NCBI GenBank assembly: GCA_036394195.1 | Contig: DASWFO010000206.1 | Span: 1 to 26,332 of the forward strand | DNA: 26,332 bases | From: DATJPD01 sp036394195 | Lineage (GTDB): Bacteria > Pseudomonadota > Alphaproteobacteria > CACIAM-22H2 | Direction of reading: 5' to 3' | Notes under the pieces: generated by a model | What the model was told of the DNA's origin: nothing | Databases searched by the model: none | Seen by the model: only the letters and a program-made list of their open reading frames with translations | In this document: positions 7,632-15,241 of the stretch, piece after piece | Numbering within the stretch: the stretch's first letter is position 1 | How the letters are laid out: each line of letters opens with the position of its first letter | Translations under genes and position numbers: made by a program

Positions 7632-7928
7632 ATGCGCTGGCTGAGTTTCGCGATCGCGTTTCTGTTGAGCGCCGGTTCCGCCCTTGCCGAGGACATTCCG
7701 GCGGCGGCCGACGAAGGCGCCCGTCCACAGCCTCAGGCGATCATCATCGAGCCCGTACCACAGCTCGCGAAGGTGCCGGAGTCCCGACCGCCGCTGGACT
7801 TCGACATTGCGCCGGGCAAGGCCACCCATCGCGACGACCAGATGGATCCGTATGATCCGGCGGATCAGCAGCAGAACCAGTCGCACGGTCTGACGACCGG
7901 CCCGTGGGACGACATCCCCCGGCGCTAG
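7632..7928 (+). CDS. small exported protein of unknown function
   Basis: 98 residues with a clear Sec signal peptide (MRWLSFAIAFLLSAGSALA, cleavage predicted after residue 19). The mature part is Pro/Gln/Asp-rich, contains no cysteine and ends in TTGPWDDIPRR. The ATG at 7632 has GGAGGT four bases upstream; an in-frame TTG at 7620 is less likely. I recognise no domain. Composition suggests a small soluble periplasmic protein, mostly disordered. Confidence 0.7.
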   Translation: MRWLSFAIAFLLSAGSALAEDIPAAADEGARPQPQAIIIEPVPQLAKVPESRPPLDFDIAPGKATHRDDQMDPYDPADQQQNQSHGLTTGPWDDIPRR

Positions 7929-7964
7929 TTCGGCAGGAGTGACGACGCCGGCTCTCTAGCTGTC

Positions 7965-8513
7965 CTAGTGCGGCACGTCGACGAGGCGGCGGGTGCCCTG
8001 CTCGACGTCGTAGACGTGGAACGAATTCATCATGCGGCCGTAAAGGTGTAACGACACCACGCGCTCGCGGTCGGCGGCCACGCCGGTCTTGTGGATGTGG
8101 TCGGGATTGGGGACGAAGGTTGTCACCGCGCCCGGCGGCAGCAGGACCATGCCGCCGCGTTTGAGGCGAATTCCGCTGTCGCGCGTGATCTCGCCGTCCA
8201 TCGCCATGTAGGCGCGTTCCTCGAGCATGCCCTCGACGACGCCGACCACGCCCCAGCTTCCATGGTCGTGCACGGGCGTCCATTGGCCGGGCAGCCAGAC
8301 CAGCGTGTAGAGCGACAGATCGTGCTCGGGTGAGATGTGGATCGCATTGCGCGTGTATTGCGCGGGATCGCTGCGATAGTGGCTCGGCTTGAGGAAGCGG
8401 CCTGCATGGCCGAGGAACCGTGCCATCAGCGGTGCAATGGCCTGGATGCAATCGGCGGGGTCGGGGCAGCCCATGGCACAGGCGCGGCAATCGGCGATAA
8501 AGCTCTCGATCAT
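7965..8513 (-). CDS. cysteine dioxygenase-family thiol dioxygenase (cupin)
   Basis: 182 residues, the usual size of bacterial cysteine dioxygenases, which oxidise cysteine to cysteine sulfinate at a mononuclear iron. Iron ligands are seen as H82 and H84 (PVHDHGSWG) and H156 (VVSLHLYGR). YTRN at 53-56 places an arginine where cysteine dioxygenase has its carboxylate-binding Arg; 3-mercaptopropionate dioxygenases carry Gln there, so a cysteine-type substrate is favoured. As in bacterial enzymes generally, Gly replaces the Cys of the mammalian Cys-Tyr cofactor. The N-terminus carries four cysteines (C9, C12, C16, C22), which are not part of the cupin core. The ribosome site is weak. Confidence 0.85.
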   Translation of the reverse strand: MIESFIADCRACAMGCPDPADCIQAIAPLMARFLGHAGRFLKPSHYRSDPAQYTRNAIHISPEHDLSLYTLVWLPGQWTPVHDHGSWGVVGVVEGMLEERAYMAMDGEITRDSGIRLKRGGMVLLPPGAVTTFVPNPDHIHKTGVAADRERVVSLHLYGRMMNSFHVYDVEQGTRRLVDVPH

Positions 8514-8550
8514 GAGGTATTAAGGCCGAGGCTTCGAGGACGTCATCAAC

Positions 8551-8625
8551 GGTGGCGACCGCCACCGCGCGCGCTAACGCGCGCGGACGCAAGCGGCGCG
8601 GCAGGCACAATCGCGGAGCGCGATT
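8551..8625. repeat. three consecutive perfect hairpins
   Basis: In the 136-bp gap between the Lrp-like gene and the thiol dioxygenase gene are three short perfect inverted repeats: 8551-8566 (GGTGGC/GCCACC), 8565-8586 (CCGCGCGCG/CGCGCGCGG, loop CTAA) and 8609-8625 (AATCGCG/CGCGATT, loop GAG). None is followed by a T-run on either strand, so they are not typical intrinsic terminators. They could form a leader structure for the dioxygenase mRNA or weaken read-through from the Lrp-like gene. Confidence 0.5.
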
Positions 8626-8649
8626 TGCCGGCGCCGCGCCCGCAGGGGC

Positions 8650-8889
8650 TCATGAAAACGCCTTGAAGGTGATCAGCGTGAATGTGTCCTTCACGCCGGG
8701 CAGGCGTTGCACGCCCATCACGAAGTGCCCGATGTCCTGCTCATCGGTCAGATAGCATTTCATCAGGAGATCGTACTGCCCGGAAATCGAATAGACTTCG
8801 GACACCTGGTCGATGTTCTGAACGGCCTCGTCGGCCACTTCGTAGGCCTTGCCGAGATCGCATTTGACCATGACGAAAATGGTCTGCAT
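8650..8889 (-). CDS. stand-alone Lrp/AsnC effector-binding (RAM) domain protein
   Basis: 79 residues matching only the C-terminal ligand-sensing RAM domain of Lrp/AsnC regulators (alpha-beta fold, segments TIFVMVKCDLGKAYEVAD, VYSISGQYDLLMKCY and LPGVKDTFTLITFKAFS). No DNA-binding helix-turn-helix precedes it. Stand-alone RAM proteins form oligomers that bind amino acids; their roles are poorly defined. The ATG at 8889 is preceded by GGGGGAACGG inside an inverted repeat. It follows the helicase gene by 68 bp on the same strand, so co-transcription is possible. Confidence 0.88.
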   Translation of the reverse strand: MQTIFVMVKCDLGKAYEVADEAVQNIDQVSEVYSISGQYDLLMKCYLTDEQDIGHFVMGVQRLPGVKDTFTLITFKAFS

Positions 8890-8893
8890 CGAC

Positions 8894-8929
8894 GTCCGTT
8901 CCCCCGAGGGTTGTTGCCTGGGAACGGAC
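8894..8929. promoter_or_regulatory. inverted repeat covering the ribosome site of the RAM-domain gene
   Basis: Perfect 10-bp arms, GTCCGTTCCC at 8894-8903 and GGGAACGGAC at 8920-8929, with a 16-nt loop, ending 4 bp before the start codon at 8889. On the mRNA the purine-rich sequence nearest the start pairs into this stem, so it could restrict ribosome access. As DNA it could equally be a protein-binding site. Confidence 0.5.
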
Positions 8930-8957
8930 CGTAGCGGACCTGATCCGGCCCAGGCCC

Positions 8958-10529
8958 CTAACCTATAGCGCGTCGACCCCGCATGAGGAAGGCGGGCATG
9001 TGATCGCCGAGCCCGACCTGGGCCGGGCCGTCGTCGCGCTCTTCGCGGCCGCGCCGCTGGTGATGGCGGTCCTCGTGATGCGGGCGCTCTTCGGCGCGGG
9101 CTTGCGGATGGGCCGGGTGCTTCTTGCCGTTGGCGTGATTGGTATGAGCGGCGGCCGCGGCGGCCGCCGGATTGGCGTGCGCGTCATCGAACGGGTGATG
9201 CGGCAGCGGCGAGGGGCCGTGCGGCTTGTCGGCGCGGACCGGCGGCTTCTCGTGTTGCGGCGGCGCGGCCTGATCGTGGACCCGATCGTCGCCGCGGCTG
9301 CGGCCCCTCGGTGCGCCACCTTGTCCGCCACGGCGGCCGCGCTGGCCGCGGCTGGGGCGGCCCTGCTCGGCTTCGTCGGCGGTGGGCTCGGCGCTGGCGG
9401 CGGCGACGCCCTCGATGGTGATCCGCGGAATGGCCTTGCTGATGAGCCGCTCGATCGCGTCGATGTACCGGCGGTCTTCACCGGTACCCAGCGTGAAGGC
9501 CCGTCCGCTGCGCCCGGCGCGGCCGGTGCGGCCGATCCGGTGCACGTAGTCCTCGGCGTGGATCGGCACGTCGAAATTGAACACATGCGACAGGTCGTCG
9601 ATGTCGAGGCCGCGCGCGGCCACGTCGCTGCAGACCAGCAGGGTCATCTCGCCGCGCTTGAACGCATCGAGGGTCTGCGTGCGGGTACCCTGGTCCATGT
9701 CGCCGTGCAGCGAGCCGACGCTGAAGCCGTGCCGCTTCAGCGACTTGTACAGCGTGTCGACGTCGCGCTTGCGGTTGCAGAAGATCAGCGCGTTCCTGAC
9801 CGTCTCGGCCGCGATCAGCCGCCGCAACGCGTCGCGCTTGGCGTGGTCGGCATGCGGCACGATCGCCAGCCCTTGGGTCACCGTCGCGGCCGGCGAGGCC
9901 GGCGGCGCCACGGTGATCTCGCGCGGCTCGGACAGGAACGCGTCGGCCAAGCGCTTGATTTCGGGCGGCATGGTGGCTGAAAAGAACAGCGTCTGGCGCT
10001 TCTTGGGCAGCAGACTGACGATGCGCTCGACGTCCGGGATGAACCCCATGTCGAGCATCCGGTCGGCCTCGTCGATGACGAGGATGTTCACGTCGTTGAG
10101 AAGGATCCGGCCGCGTTCGAAATGGTCGAGGAGGCGGCCGGGTGTGGCGATCAGGACGTCGACGCCGCGGTCGAGCAGCTTTTCCTGGTCGTCATACGAG
10201 ACGCCGCCGATCAGCAGCGCCTTGGTCAGCTTGTTGTACTTGCCGTAGATCTCGAAGTTCTCGGCGACCTGGGCCGCCAGCTCGCGGGTCGGCTCGAGGA
10301 TCAGGGAGCGCGGCATCCGCGCCCGGGCCCGGCCCTGGGCCAGGATATCGATCATCGGCAGGGTGAACCCGGCGGTTTTGCCGGTCCCGGTCTGGGCGCA
10401 ACCGAGGATGTCGCGGCCCATCAGGACGTGGGGGATCGCCTTCTGCTGGATCGGGGTGGGGGTTTCGTAACCGGCGTCGGAGACGGCACGCAATACTTCG
10501 GCACTAAGGCCGAGATCAGAAAATGTCAT
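8958..10529 (-). CDS. DEAD-box ATP-dependent RNA helicase, RhlE-like
   Basis: 523 residues. Q-motif region F3 to Q28, motif I AQTGTGKT (45-52), PTREL (80-84), TPGR (129-132), DEAD (153-156), SAT (184-186), ARGLDI (305-310) and HRIGRTGR (330-337) are all intact. The core ends near residue 375. The tail of about 150 residues is low-complexity: an Arg/Gly-rich part (390-415), an Ala run (455-461) and a His-rich part (442-490), closing with GLGDHMPAFLMRGRR, an ending I recall from other alphaproteobacterial RhlE-like proteins. The role is ATP-driven RNA remodelling in ribosome assembly or mRNA decay; such helicases are often cold-induced. The promoter and long leader upstream are described separately. 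AAGG lies 5-6 nt before the ATG. Confidence 0.95.
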   Translation of the reverse strand: MTFSDLGLSAEVLRAVSDAGYETPTPIQQKAIPHVLMGRDILGCAQTGTGKTAGFTLPMIDILAQGRARARMPRSLILEPTRELAAQVAENFEIYGKYNKLTKALLIGGVSYDDQEKLLDRGVDVLIATPGRLLDHFERGRILLNDVNILVIDEADRMLDMGFIPDVERIVSLLPKKRQTLFFSATMPPEIKRLADAFLSEPREITVAPPASPAATVTQGLAIVPHADHAKRDALRRLIAAETVRNALIFCNRKRDVDTLYKSLKRHGFSVGSLHGDMDQGTRTQTLDAFKRGEMTLLVCSDVAARGLDIDDLSHVFNFDVPIHAEDYVHRIGRTGRAGRSGRAFTLGTGEDRRYIDAIERLISKAIPRITIEGVAAASAEPTADEAEQGRPSRGQRGRRGGQGGAPRGRSRGDDRVHDQAAPPQHEKPPVRADKPHGPSPLPHHPFDDAHANPAAAAAAAHTNHANGKKHPAHPQARAEERPHHEDRHHQRRGREERDDGPAQVGLGDHMPAFLMRGRRAIG

Positions 10530-10720
10530 TTATGCCTTGGTTCATCACATCTAGCGCACCCAGGCCGGACTATGCGCAAGATTGCGCGGGACCGGGAAAG
10601 CGGGGCGCTCCATATCATCCGCAGCCGCCCCATAATGGGGGGCCCCCTTGGTTTTGGGGGATGGCCCGCTGATCTGTCATAGATCTCTTGTCCGGGCGCT
10701 CGGCTCACGGGAGCTTTCGC
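10530..10720 (-). promoter_or_regulatory. long 5' leader of the DEAD-box helicase mRNA
   Basis: About 190 nt lie between the predicted transcription start and the helicase ATG. Stem candidates: 10574-10587 (GCGCAA/TTGCGC), 10628-10640 (CCCC/GGGG) and 10643-10660 (CCCCC/GGGGG). Long structured leaders are common on cold-responsive helicase mRNAs. No known riboswitch is recognised. Confidence 0.45.
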
Positions 10721-10727
10721 AACGCAA

Positions 10728-10756
10728 CATATAAGGGCAAAGCGGTTAAAAGTCAA
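10728..10756 (-). promoter_or_regulatory. sigma-70 promoter for the DEAD-box helicase
   Basis: On the minus strand, -35 TTGACT (10751-10756), a 17-bp spacer, and -10 TATATG (10728-10733). This gives 5/6 and 4/6 matches to consensus with ideal spacing, in an otherwise GC-rich region. Transcription would start near 10721. Confidence 0.7.
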
Positions 10757-10823
10757 TGAAACTTGGGCTTTTCCGCGGCTTTAAGGTAGCAGAACCCGCC
10801 GCTGGCAGACCTTCGTCCCGCGG

Positions 10824-11531
10824 ATGAGCGACGCTAAGACACCGCTGGTGCTGCTCCCGGGGCTTCTTTGCGATGACGCTTTGTGGGCGCCGGAGATCGC
10901 GGCCCTGGCGGATATTGCGGTCGCACGGGTGGGCGATCCGACCCAGCACGATTCCATGGCCGGCATGGCCGAAGCGGTCCTGAATACCGCGCCCGAGCAA
11001 TTTGCCCTCGCCGGGCTGTCAATGGGCGGCTACGTGGCGTTCGAGATCATGCGCCGGGCCCCCGAGCGGGTGCTGCGGCTGGCCTTGCTCGATACCTCGG
11101 CCCGGCCCGATACGCCGCAGCAGACCAAACAGCGGCACGAGCTCATGGCGCTGGCCCGCAAAGGCGACTTCAAGGGCGTCACGCCGCGCCTGCTGCCGCG
11201 CTGGGTCCATCCCTCCCGGGTGACTGACAGGGCGTTGGCCGACACCGTTATGGCGATGACGCAGCGCGTGGGCCGCGAGGCCTTTCTGCGACAGCAGATG
11301 GCGATCATGAACCGTGCCGACAGCCGACCGACCCTGCCCCAGATCGAGTGCCCGACCCTCGTCCTGTGCGGCCACGAGGACCAGTCGACGCCGGTGGAGC
11401 TGCACCGCGAGATGGCGGCCGACATCGCCAACGCGCGGCTGGTGGTGGTTCCCGAATGCGGCCATCTGTCGACCCTCGAGCGGCCGGGGATCGTCAGCCG
11501 CGAGTTGCGGACGTGGCTCACCGGCGATTGA
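10824..11531 (+). CDS. alpha/beta-fold hydrolase
   Basis: 235 residues of a single-domain alpha/beta hydrolase. The nucleophile elbow is GLSMGG with S66; the acid is probably D186 (CGHEDQSTP) and the histidine H214 (PECGHLST), giving a complete triad. LLPGLLCDDALW near the N-terminus forms the oxyanion region. There is no signal peptide. Substrate unknown; an esterase or thioesterase-like role is a generic guess. The gene is divergent from the helicase with about 290 bp between starts. It lies 67 bp before the flavoprotein reductase on the same strand. The ribosome site is weak. Confidence 0.88.
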   Translation: MSDAKTPLVLLPGLLCDDALWAPEIAALADIAVARVGDPTQHDSMAGMAEAVLNTAPEQFALAGLSMGGYVAFEIMRRAPERVLRLALLDTSARPDTPQQTKQRHELMALARKGDFKGVTPRLLPRWVHPSRVTDRALADTVMAMTQRVGREAFLRQQMAIMNRADSRPTLPQIECPTLVLCGHEDQSTPVELHREMAADIANARLVVVPECGHLSTLERPGIVSRELRTWLTGD

Positions 11532-11598
11532 CGGGGACGGTGCTGACGGTTCGTGGAACGAGCGGCGTCCGCAAACATTCTTTCCGCGACGGTGCGTC

Positions 11599-12942
11599 AT
11601 GAAGCAGTACGATGTGATCGTGATCGGCAGCGGCGCAGCCGCCCAGACCGTGGCGGAGCGGGTGCGGGCGGCCGGCTGGGCGACGGCGATCGTGGACGAA
11701 CGGCCGTTCGGCGGCACGTGCGAGCTGCGCGGCTGTGACCCCAAAAAAGTCCTGATGAGCGGCGCCGAGGCGGTCGATCTCGCCCGACGCCTGCACGGCC
11801 ATGGCGTTGCCGGCGAGATCCGGATCGACTGGGCGGAGCTGATGGCCTTCAAGCGCAGCTTCACCGAGCCCGTGCCGGAGCGGCTGGCGCGGCACTTCGC
11901 CGAGATCGGGATCGACGCGCTGCAAGGGCATGCGCGCTTCACCGCCCCGGACACGATCGCGCTCGACGGACAGACGCTGCAAAGCCGGTTTTTCGTCATC
12001 GCCACGGGTAACGCTCCGGTGCCGCTGGAGTTTCCCGGGGCGGAGCACGTCGTAGGCAGCGACGTGTTCCTCGACCTCGACCGGCTTCCACGCCGCCTCG
12101 TCCTGGTGGGCGGCGGCTATATCGCGGCCGAGCTGTCGCATCTCGCGGCCCGGGCCGGGGCAGAGGTCCACGTCCTGCAGCGGCGGGACCGTCTGCTGCC
12201 GACGTTCGATTCCACCCTCGTCGGCTGGCTCGATGAGAAATTCCGCGCGGTCGGCATCGACGTGCGGCTGAGGACCGCGGTCGAGCGCATCGAGAGAGAC
12301 GGTGAGGCGTTTGCCGTCCGCATCAAGGGGGACGGCGGCAGCGTGACGCTCGCGGCCGACCTTGTGGTTCATGCGGCGGGACGGGCACCGGCGCTCGGTG
12401 GTCTGAACCTCGCCGGGGCCGGCATCGAAACCGAGGGCGGGCGGCTGCGCCTCAACGAGTTCCTGCAAAGCGTGTCGAACCCAAAGGTCTACGCCGCCGG
12501 CGATGCCGCGGCGAAGGGGCCGCCTTTGACGCCGGTGGCGAGCCACGATGGGAAGGTGGTTGCGGCGAACCTCCTGGAGGGCAATCGCCACCGGCCGAAC
12601 TATGCGGCCGTGCCGAGCGTGGTGTTCACCATCCCGCCGTTGGCCCGGGTGGGGCTGTCGGAAACCGAGGCGCGCGCCCAGGGGCTCAAATTCACCGTCA
12701 AGAGCGAACACACCGGCGATTGGTACTCGTCGCGCCGGCTCGCCGAACGCGTGTCCGGCTTCAAGGTGCTGATCGAGGAGCCGACCGGCTTTATCCTCGG
12801 CGCCCACCTCCTCGGCCCGCATGCCGACGAGGTCATCAACCTGTTTGCGCTGACGATGCGGCAGCGCCTCCCCGCGTCGGCGCTCAAGGACACGATCTTC
12901 GGCTATCCGACCGGTGCGTCGGACGTGGCTCATATGGTGTGA
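11599..12942 (+). CDS. pyridine nucleotide-disulfide oxidoreductase, atypical glutathione/mercuric reductase-like
   Basis: 447 residues. FAD-binding GSGAAA begins at residue 10. The redox-active disulfide is GGTCELRGC (C41-x4-C46), the NAD(P)-binding loop GGGYIAAE starts near 168, the second FAD motif is VYAAGDAA, and a dimerisation domain follows. The usual C-terminal HPTxxE of glutathione reductase or lipoamide dehydrogenase, carrying the His-Glu proton relay, is replaced by YPTGAS (Y436; S441 in place of Glu). The disulfide should still form, but the substrate is probably not glutathione or lipoamide. The frame is open upstream to 11314, but that overlaps the hydrolase gene; the ATG at 11599 starts a canonical Rossmann fold. 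It is convergent with the lipoprotein cluster. Confidence 0.9.
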   Translation: MKQYDVIVIGSGAAAQTVAERVRAAGWATAIVDERPFGGTCELRGCDPKKVLMSGAEAVDLARRLHGHGVAGEIRIDWAELMAFKRSFTEPVPERLARHFAEIGIDALQGHARFTAPDTIALDGQTLQSRFFVIATGNAPVPLEFPGAEHVVGSDVFLDLDRLPRRLVLVGGGYIAAELSHLAARAGAEVHVLQRRDRLLPTFDSTLVGWLDEKFRAVGIDVRLRTAVERIERDGEAFAVRIKGDGGSVTLAADLVVHAAGRAPALGGLNLAGAGIETEGGRLRLNEFLQSVSNPKVYAAGDAAAKGPPLTPVASHDGKVVAANLLEGNRHRPNYAAVPSVVFTIPPLARVGLSETEARAQGLKFTVKSEHTGDWYSSRRLAERVSGFKVLIEEPTGFILGAHLLGPHADEVINLFALTMRQRLPASALKDTIFGYPTGASDVAHMV

Positions 12943-12973
12943 GCGGCCTCTACAACGTGGCGGAGTGGGCGAT

Positions 12974-13495
12974 TTACATCGCGCCGCCGCTCCCGCCCGT
13001 GTTGTTCAGGCTCGGATCGTTGTAGGGCATCAAGGCCGACAGCAGATCCTGCATCAGCCGGGCGAAGCGTGGATCTTCCGCCGTGTCGATGCGCCCCCCA
13101 CTGGCCCATGCCTCGCTGATCAGGTGGTCGCCGGTGCAGAACGCCGCGCTGACGTCGGTGCCTTCCGGCGCCGGCGCCGATGCGGCCGGTGCGCGGCAAC
13201 CGGCGACCCGCGGCGTGCCGAACGCGACAATCACCCGATACGCACCGCTCCCCGGGGCCGACGTGGCATTCACGAACGTGACCGGCGGTCCCGGATTGCG
13301 ATGCTGCATCGCCGCAAGGACCGCGGCGTTCGCCGGGTCGTTGGGAAACGGATCGCGGAAGATCGCGACCGGGACCGGCCCGTTGGCGGCGGCGTACTGG
13401 ACATGGCCGGGAATGTCATGGGCGTAAACAAAGGAATGCGTGGTCGTGCCCTGATCGCTGCAGCCGGCGAGCCCCGCCATAAGGCCCGCCGCCAT
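12974..13495 (-). CDS. putative lipoprotein, diverged member of a three-paralogue family
   Basis: 173 residues. A short hydrophobic N-terminus ends in the lipobox LAGC with C12, so lipidation is predicted, although the n-region lacks a basic residue. It shares with the two neighbouring paralogues a core pattern: AANGPVPV, DPFPNDPANAAVL, HRNP, YRVIVAFG, a cysteine pair (C100, C120) that could form a disulfide, ISEA, and DPRFARLM. Overall it is much more diverged. The C-terminus is Gly/Asn-rich. It starts 23 bp after the previous lipoprotein's stop, so the two are probably co-transcribed. I do not recognise the family. Confidence 0.68.
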   Translation of the reverse strand: MAAGLMAGLAGCSDQGTTTHSFVYAHDIPGHVQYAAANGPVPVAIFRDPFPNDPANAAVLAAMQHRNPGPPVTFVNATSAPGSGAYRVIVAFGTPRVAGCRAPAASAPAPEGTDVSAAFCTGDHLISEAWASGGRIDTAEDPRFARLMQDLLSALMPYNDPSLNNTGGSGGAM

Positions 13496-13518
13496 GACCG
13501 CGCGGCGAACGGTTCCGC

Positions 13519-14082
13519 CTAGAACCTGAAGGGCGACAGCCGCGACCCGCGGTCTTCGAATATGCGGCGCTCCGCGAAGAGCTCGGTCATGACCTGGCTG
13601 ACCAGCGACTGAAATGTCGGATCGTCGGGTCCGCCCACCGCCGGCGAATGACCATAGGCCTCGGTGACAAGCTGCTGCCCGTAGCAGAGATCGGCGATGA
13701 TCGCCATCCGTCCGGGCGGCATCGGCCGCAGGGGAAGCAGCGCGTTCTGGCACAGGCTTTGATTGCCGACCGGCGCTTCGCCAAACCCCAGCACGACCGT
13801 ATAGCCGTTCCAGTCGGGCGGCATGGTCAGCGAGAACCGGTATCTCTGCGCCGGATTGTGCGTGTTCACCACCGCCAGGACGGCTTCGTTGGTGCGGTCG
13901 TTCGGGAACGGGTTGTCGCGCACGACGAGAAGGATGGTCCCGTTCATCGCCGCGTAGGGCGCGTAAGTCTGTGCGCTCGGATTGCCCGCGCCTTCGGACC
14001 GATACGTCACGATCCCGTTGGTGCACGCCGCGAGCGCCGCCGCGGCGACCAGGACGGCGATTGCCGCCCGGGCGAGGGTCAT
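13519..14082 (-). CDS. putative lipoprotein, tandem paralogue A
   Basis: 187 residues with signal peptide and lipobox LAAC (C20). It is the same length as, and highly similar to, the next gene upstream: shared blocks include GIVTYRSEGAGNPSAQTY, RFSLTMPPDWNGYTV, GNQSLCQNA, ADLCYG and LVTEAYGHSPAV. C111 and C133 are conserved and could pair. It probably sits in the periplasm or outer membrane. The family is not recognised. The ATG at 14082 was chosen because it matches the paralogue's start and places a normal signal peptide; the frame stays open to 14229 without family-like sequence. Confidence 0.75.
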   Translation of the reverse strand: MTLARAAIAVLVAAAALAACTNGIVTYRSEGAGNPSAQTYAPYAAMNGTILLVVRDNPFPNDRTNEAVLAVVNTHNPAQRYRFSLTMPPDWNGYTVVLGFGEAPVGNQSLCQNALLPLRPMPPGRMAIIADLCYGQQLVTEAYGHSPAVGGPDDPTFQSLVSQVMTELFAERRIFEDRGSRLSPFRF

Positions 14083-14270
14083 GCGCAGTCTCGCTATCCC
14101 GCCCCCCGTCGTCTTGCATGGGGCCGTCCTGCATTTTGGGTATCCCGCGTCACCATGCGCGGCGCCCGGGCGCGCCGGCACCGCCTTCGGTCCTGATCGA
14201 TCGGTATACACCGTTCCGCGCTCCCGCATTCCGGCGCCGGGCCGGCAGGCCGGTGCGCGCCGCCCGACAC

Positions 14271-14390
14271 CTAGTCAAACGAGGGCAGGGCCAAAGGGTT
14301 GCATCGCGCCGAGGGCAGGGCGCGGCCGGTCACGTTTTGGAGAGGCGCCGCCCACCGGTGGGGCGGGCGGCGCAATGGCGCTTAGAAGCG
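14271..14390. repeat. 120-bp direct repeat, copy 1
   Basis: Starts CTAGTCAAACGAGGGCAGGG and ends with the last codons of lipoprotein B (GCGCTTAGAAGCG). It is closely matched by 15123-15241, 852 bp away. Together with the similar upstream sequences (14083-14270 and 14946-15122) it shows that the tandem duplication carried intergenic DNA as well as the gene. Confidence 0.88.
14345..14373 (-). terminator. hairpin after lipoprotein B
   Basis: Arms GCGCCGCCC and GGGCGGCGC, 8 bp beyond the TAA of the lipoprotein gene. There is no T-run, so an intrinsic terminator is only possible. It is the duplicated counterpart of the hairpin at 15196. Confidence 0.45.
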
Positions 14391-14945
14391 CACGAAGACC
14401 GGAGACGCCGAGCCTTGTCGTTCGAATTGCCAGCGAAGCTGGAACAGCTCGGTCATGACCTGGCCGACCAGCGATCCGAATCTCGGATCGTCGGGTCCGC
14501 TCACGGCCGGCGAATGGCCGTAGGCCTCGGTCACGAGCTGCGGGCCATAGCAGAGATCGGCGATGAGCGCGGTTCGCCCGGACGGCGTCGGCCGCAGGGG
14601 AAGCTGCGCGTTCTGGCACAGGCTCTGATTGCCGATCGGCGATTGGCCGAACCCCAGCATGACCGTATAGCCGTTCCAGTCGGGCGGCATGGTCAGCGAG
14701 AACCGGTATCCCCGCATCGGGTTGTGAGTGCTCACCACCGCCCGGACGGCTTCGCTGTTGCGGTCGCTCGGAAACGGGTTGTTGCGGACGACGAGAAGAG
14801 TGGTCCCGTTCATCGCCGCGTACGGCGCGTATGTCTGGGCGCTGGGATTGCCAGCACCTTCGGACCGGTACGTCACAATTCCGTTGCAGCCGGCAAGCGT
14901 CGCTGCTGCGACCAGGACGGCGAGCGCAGCCCGCATCAGCGGCAT
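14382..14945 (-). CDS. putative lipoprotein, tandem paralogue B
   Basis: 187 residues with signal peptide and lipobox LAGC (C20). It is the closest relative of paralogue A, and the similarity continues into flanking DNA, indicating a fairly recent tandem duplication. Conserved features are NPFPSD, a DWNGY core, C110 and C132, and the GPDDPRF motif. It ends SPVFVRF, and its last codons are part of the duplicated 120-bp repeat. ATGs at 14945 and 14936 are both possible; 14945 matches the paralogue. Function unknown; a soluble domain anchored in the envelope is inferred. Confidence 0.77.
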   Translation of the reverse strand: MPLMRAALAVLVAAATLAGCNGIVTYRSEGAGNPSAQTYAPYAAMNGTTLLVVRNNPFPSDRNSEAVRAVVSTHNPMRGYRFSLTMPPDWNGYTVMLGFGQSPIGNQSLCQNAQLPLRPTPSGRTALIADLCYGPQLVTEAYGHSPAVSGPDDPRFGSLVGQVMTELFQLRWQFERQGSASPVFVRF

Positions 14946-15122
14946 CACCCGCTGTGTCGCTGTCGCGCCCCGCGCTGTCCTGCATCTCGGATATCCGGCG
15001 TCGTCCTGCGCCGCGCTGGGGCGTCCGGGCAGCAGCGTAGCTCCTGATTGATCGGCATACACCGCTCAGCGCTCCAGCGTTCCGGCGCCTATACGGCAGG
15101 CCCGTGCGCCCCCTCCCCAGAT

Positions 15123-15241
15123 CTAGTCAAACGAGGGCAGGGCCAAAGGGTCGCAGGGCGCCCCAGGTGGGCGCGGCCGGTCACGTTTTGGAGAGGCGCC
15201 GCCCGCCGATGGGGCGGGCGGCGCAACGGCGCTTAGAAGCG
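15123..15241. repeat. 120-bp direct repeat, copy 2
   Basis: Counterpart of 14271-14390. Here it covers the 3' end of the Tyr/Pro-rich exported protein gene, so two unrelated proteins share the terminal codons Arg-Phe-stop and the following hairpin. It marks the upstream boundary of the duplicated segment. Confidence 0.88.
15196..15224 (-). terminator. hairpin after the Tyr/Pro-rich protein gene
   Basis: Twelve-bp perfect arms GCGCCGCCCGCC and GGCGGGCGGCGC with a 5-nt loop, 8 bp beyond the TAA. It is very stable but has no T-run, so it could be a terminator or a 3'-end stabiliser. Confidence 0.5.
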
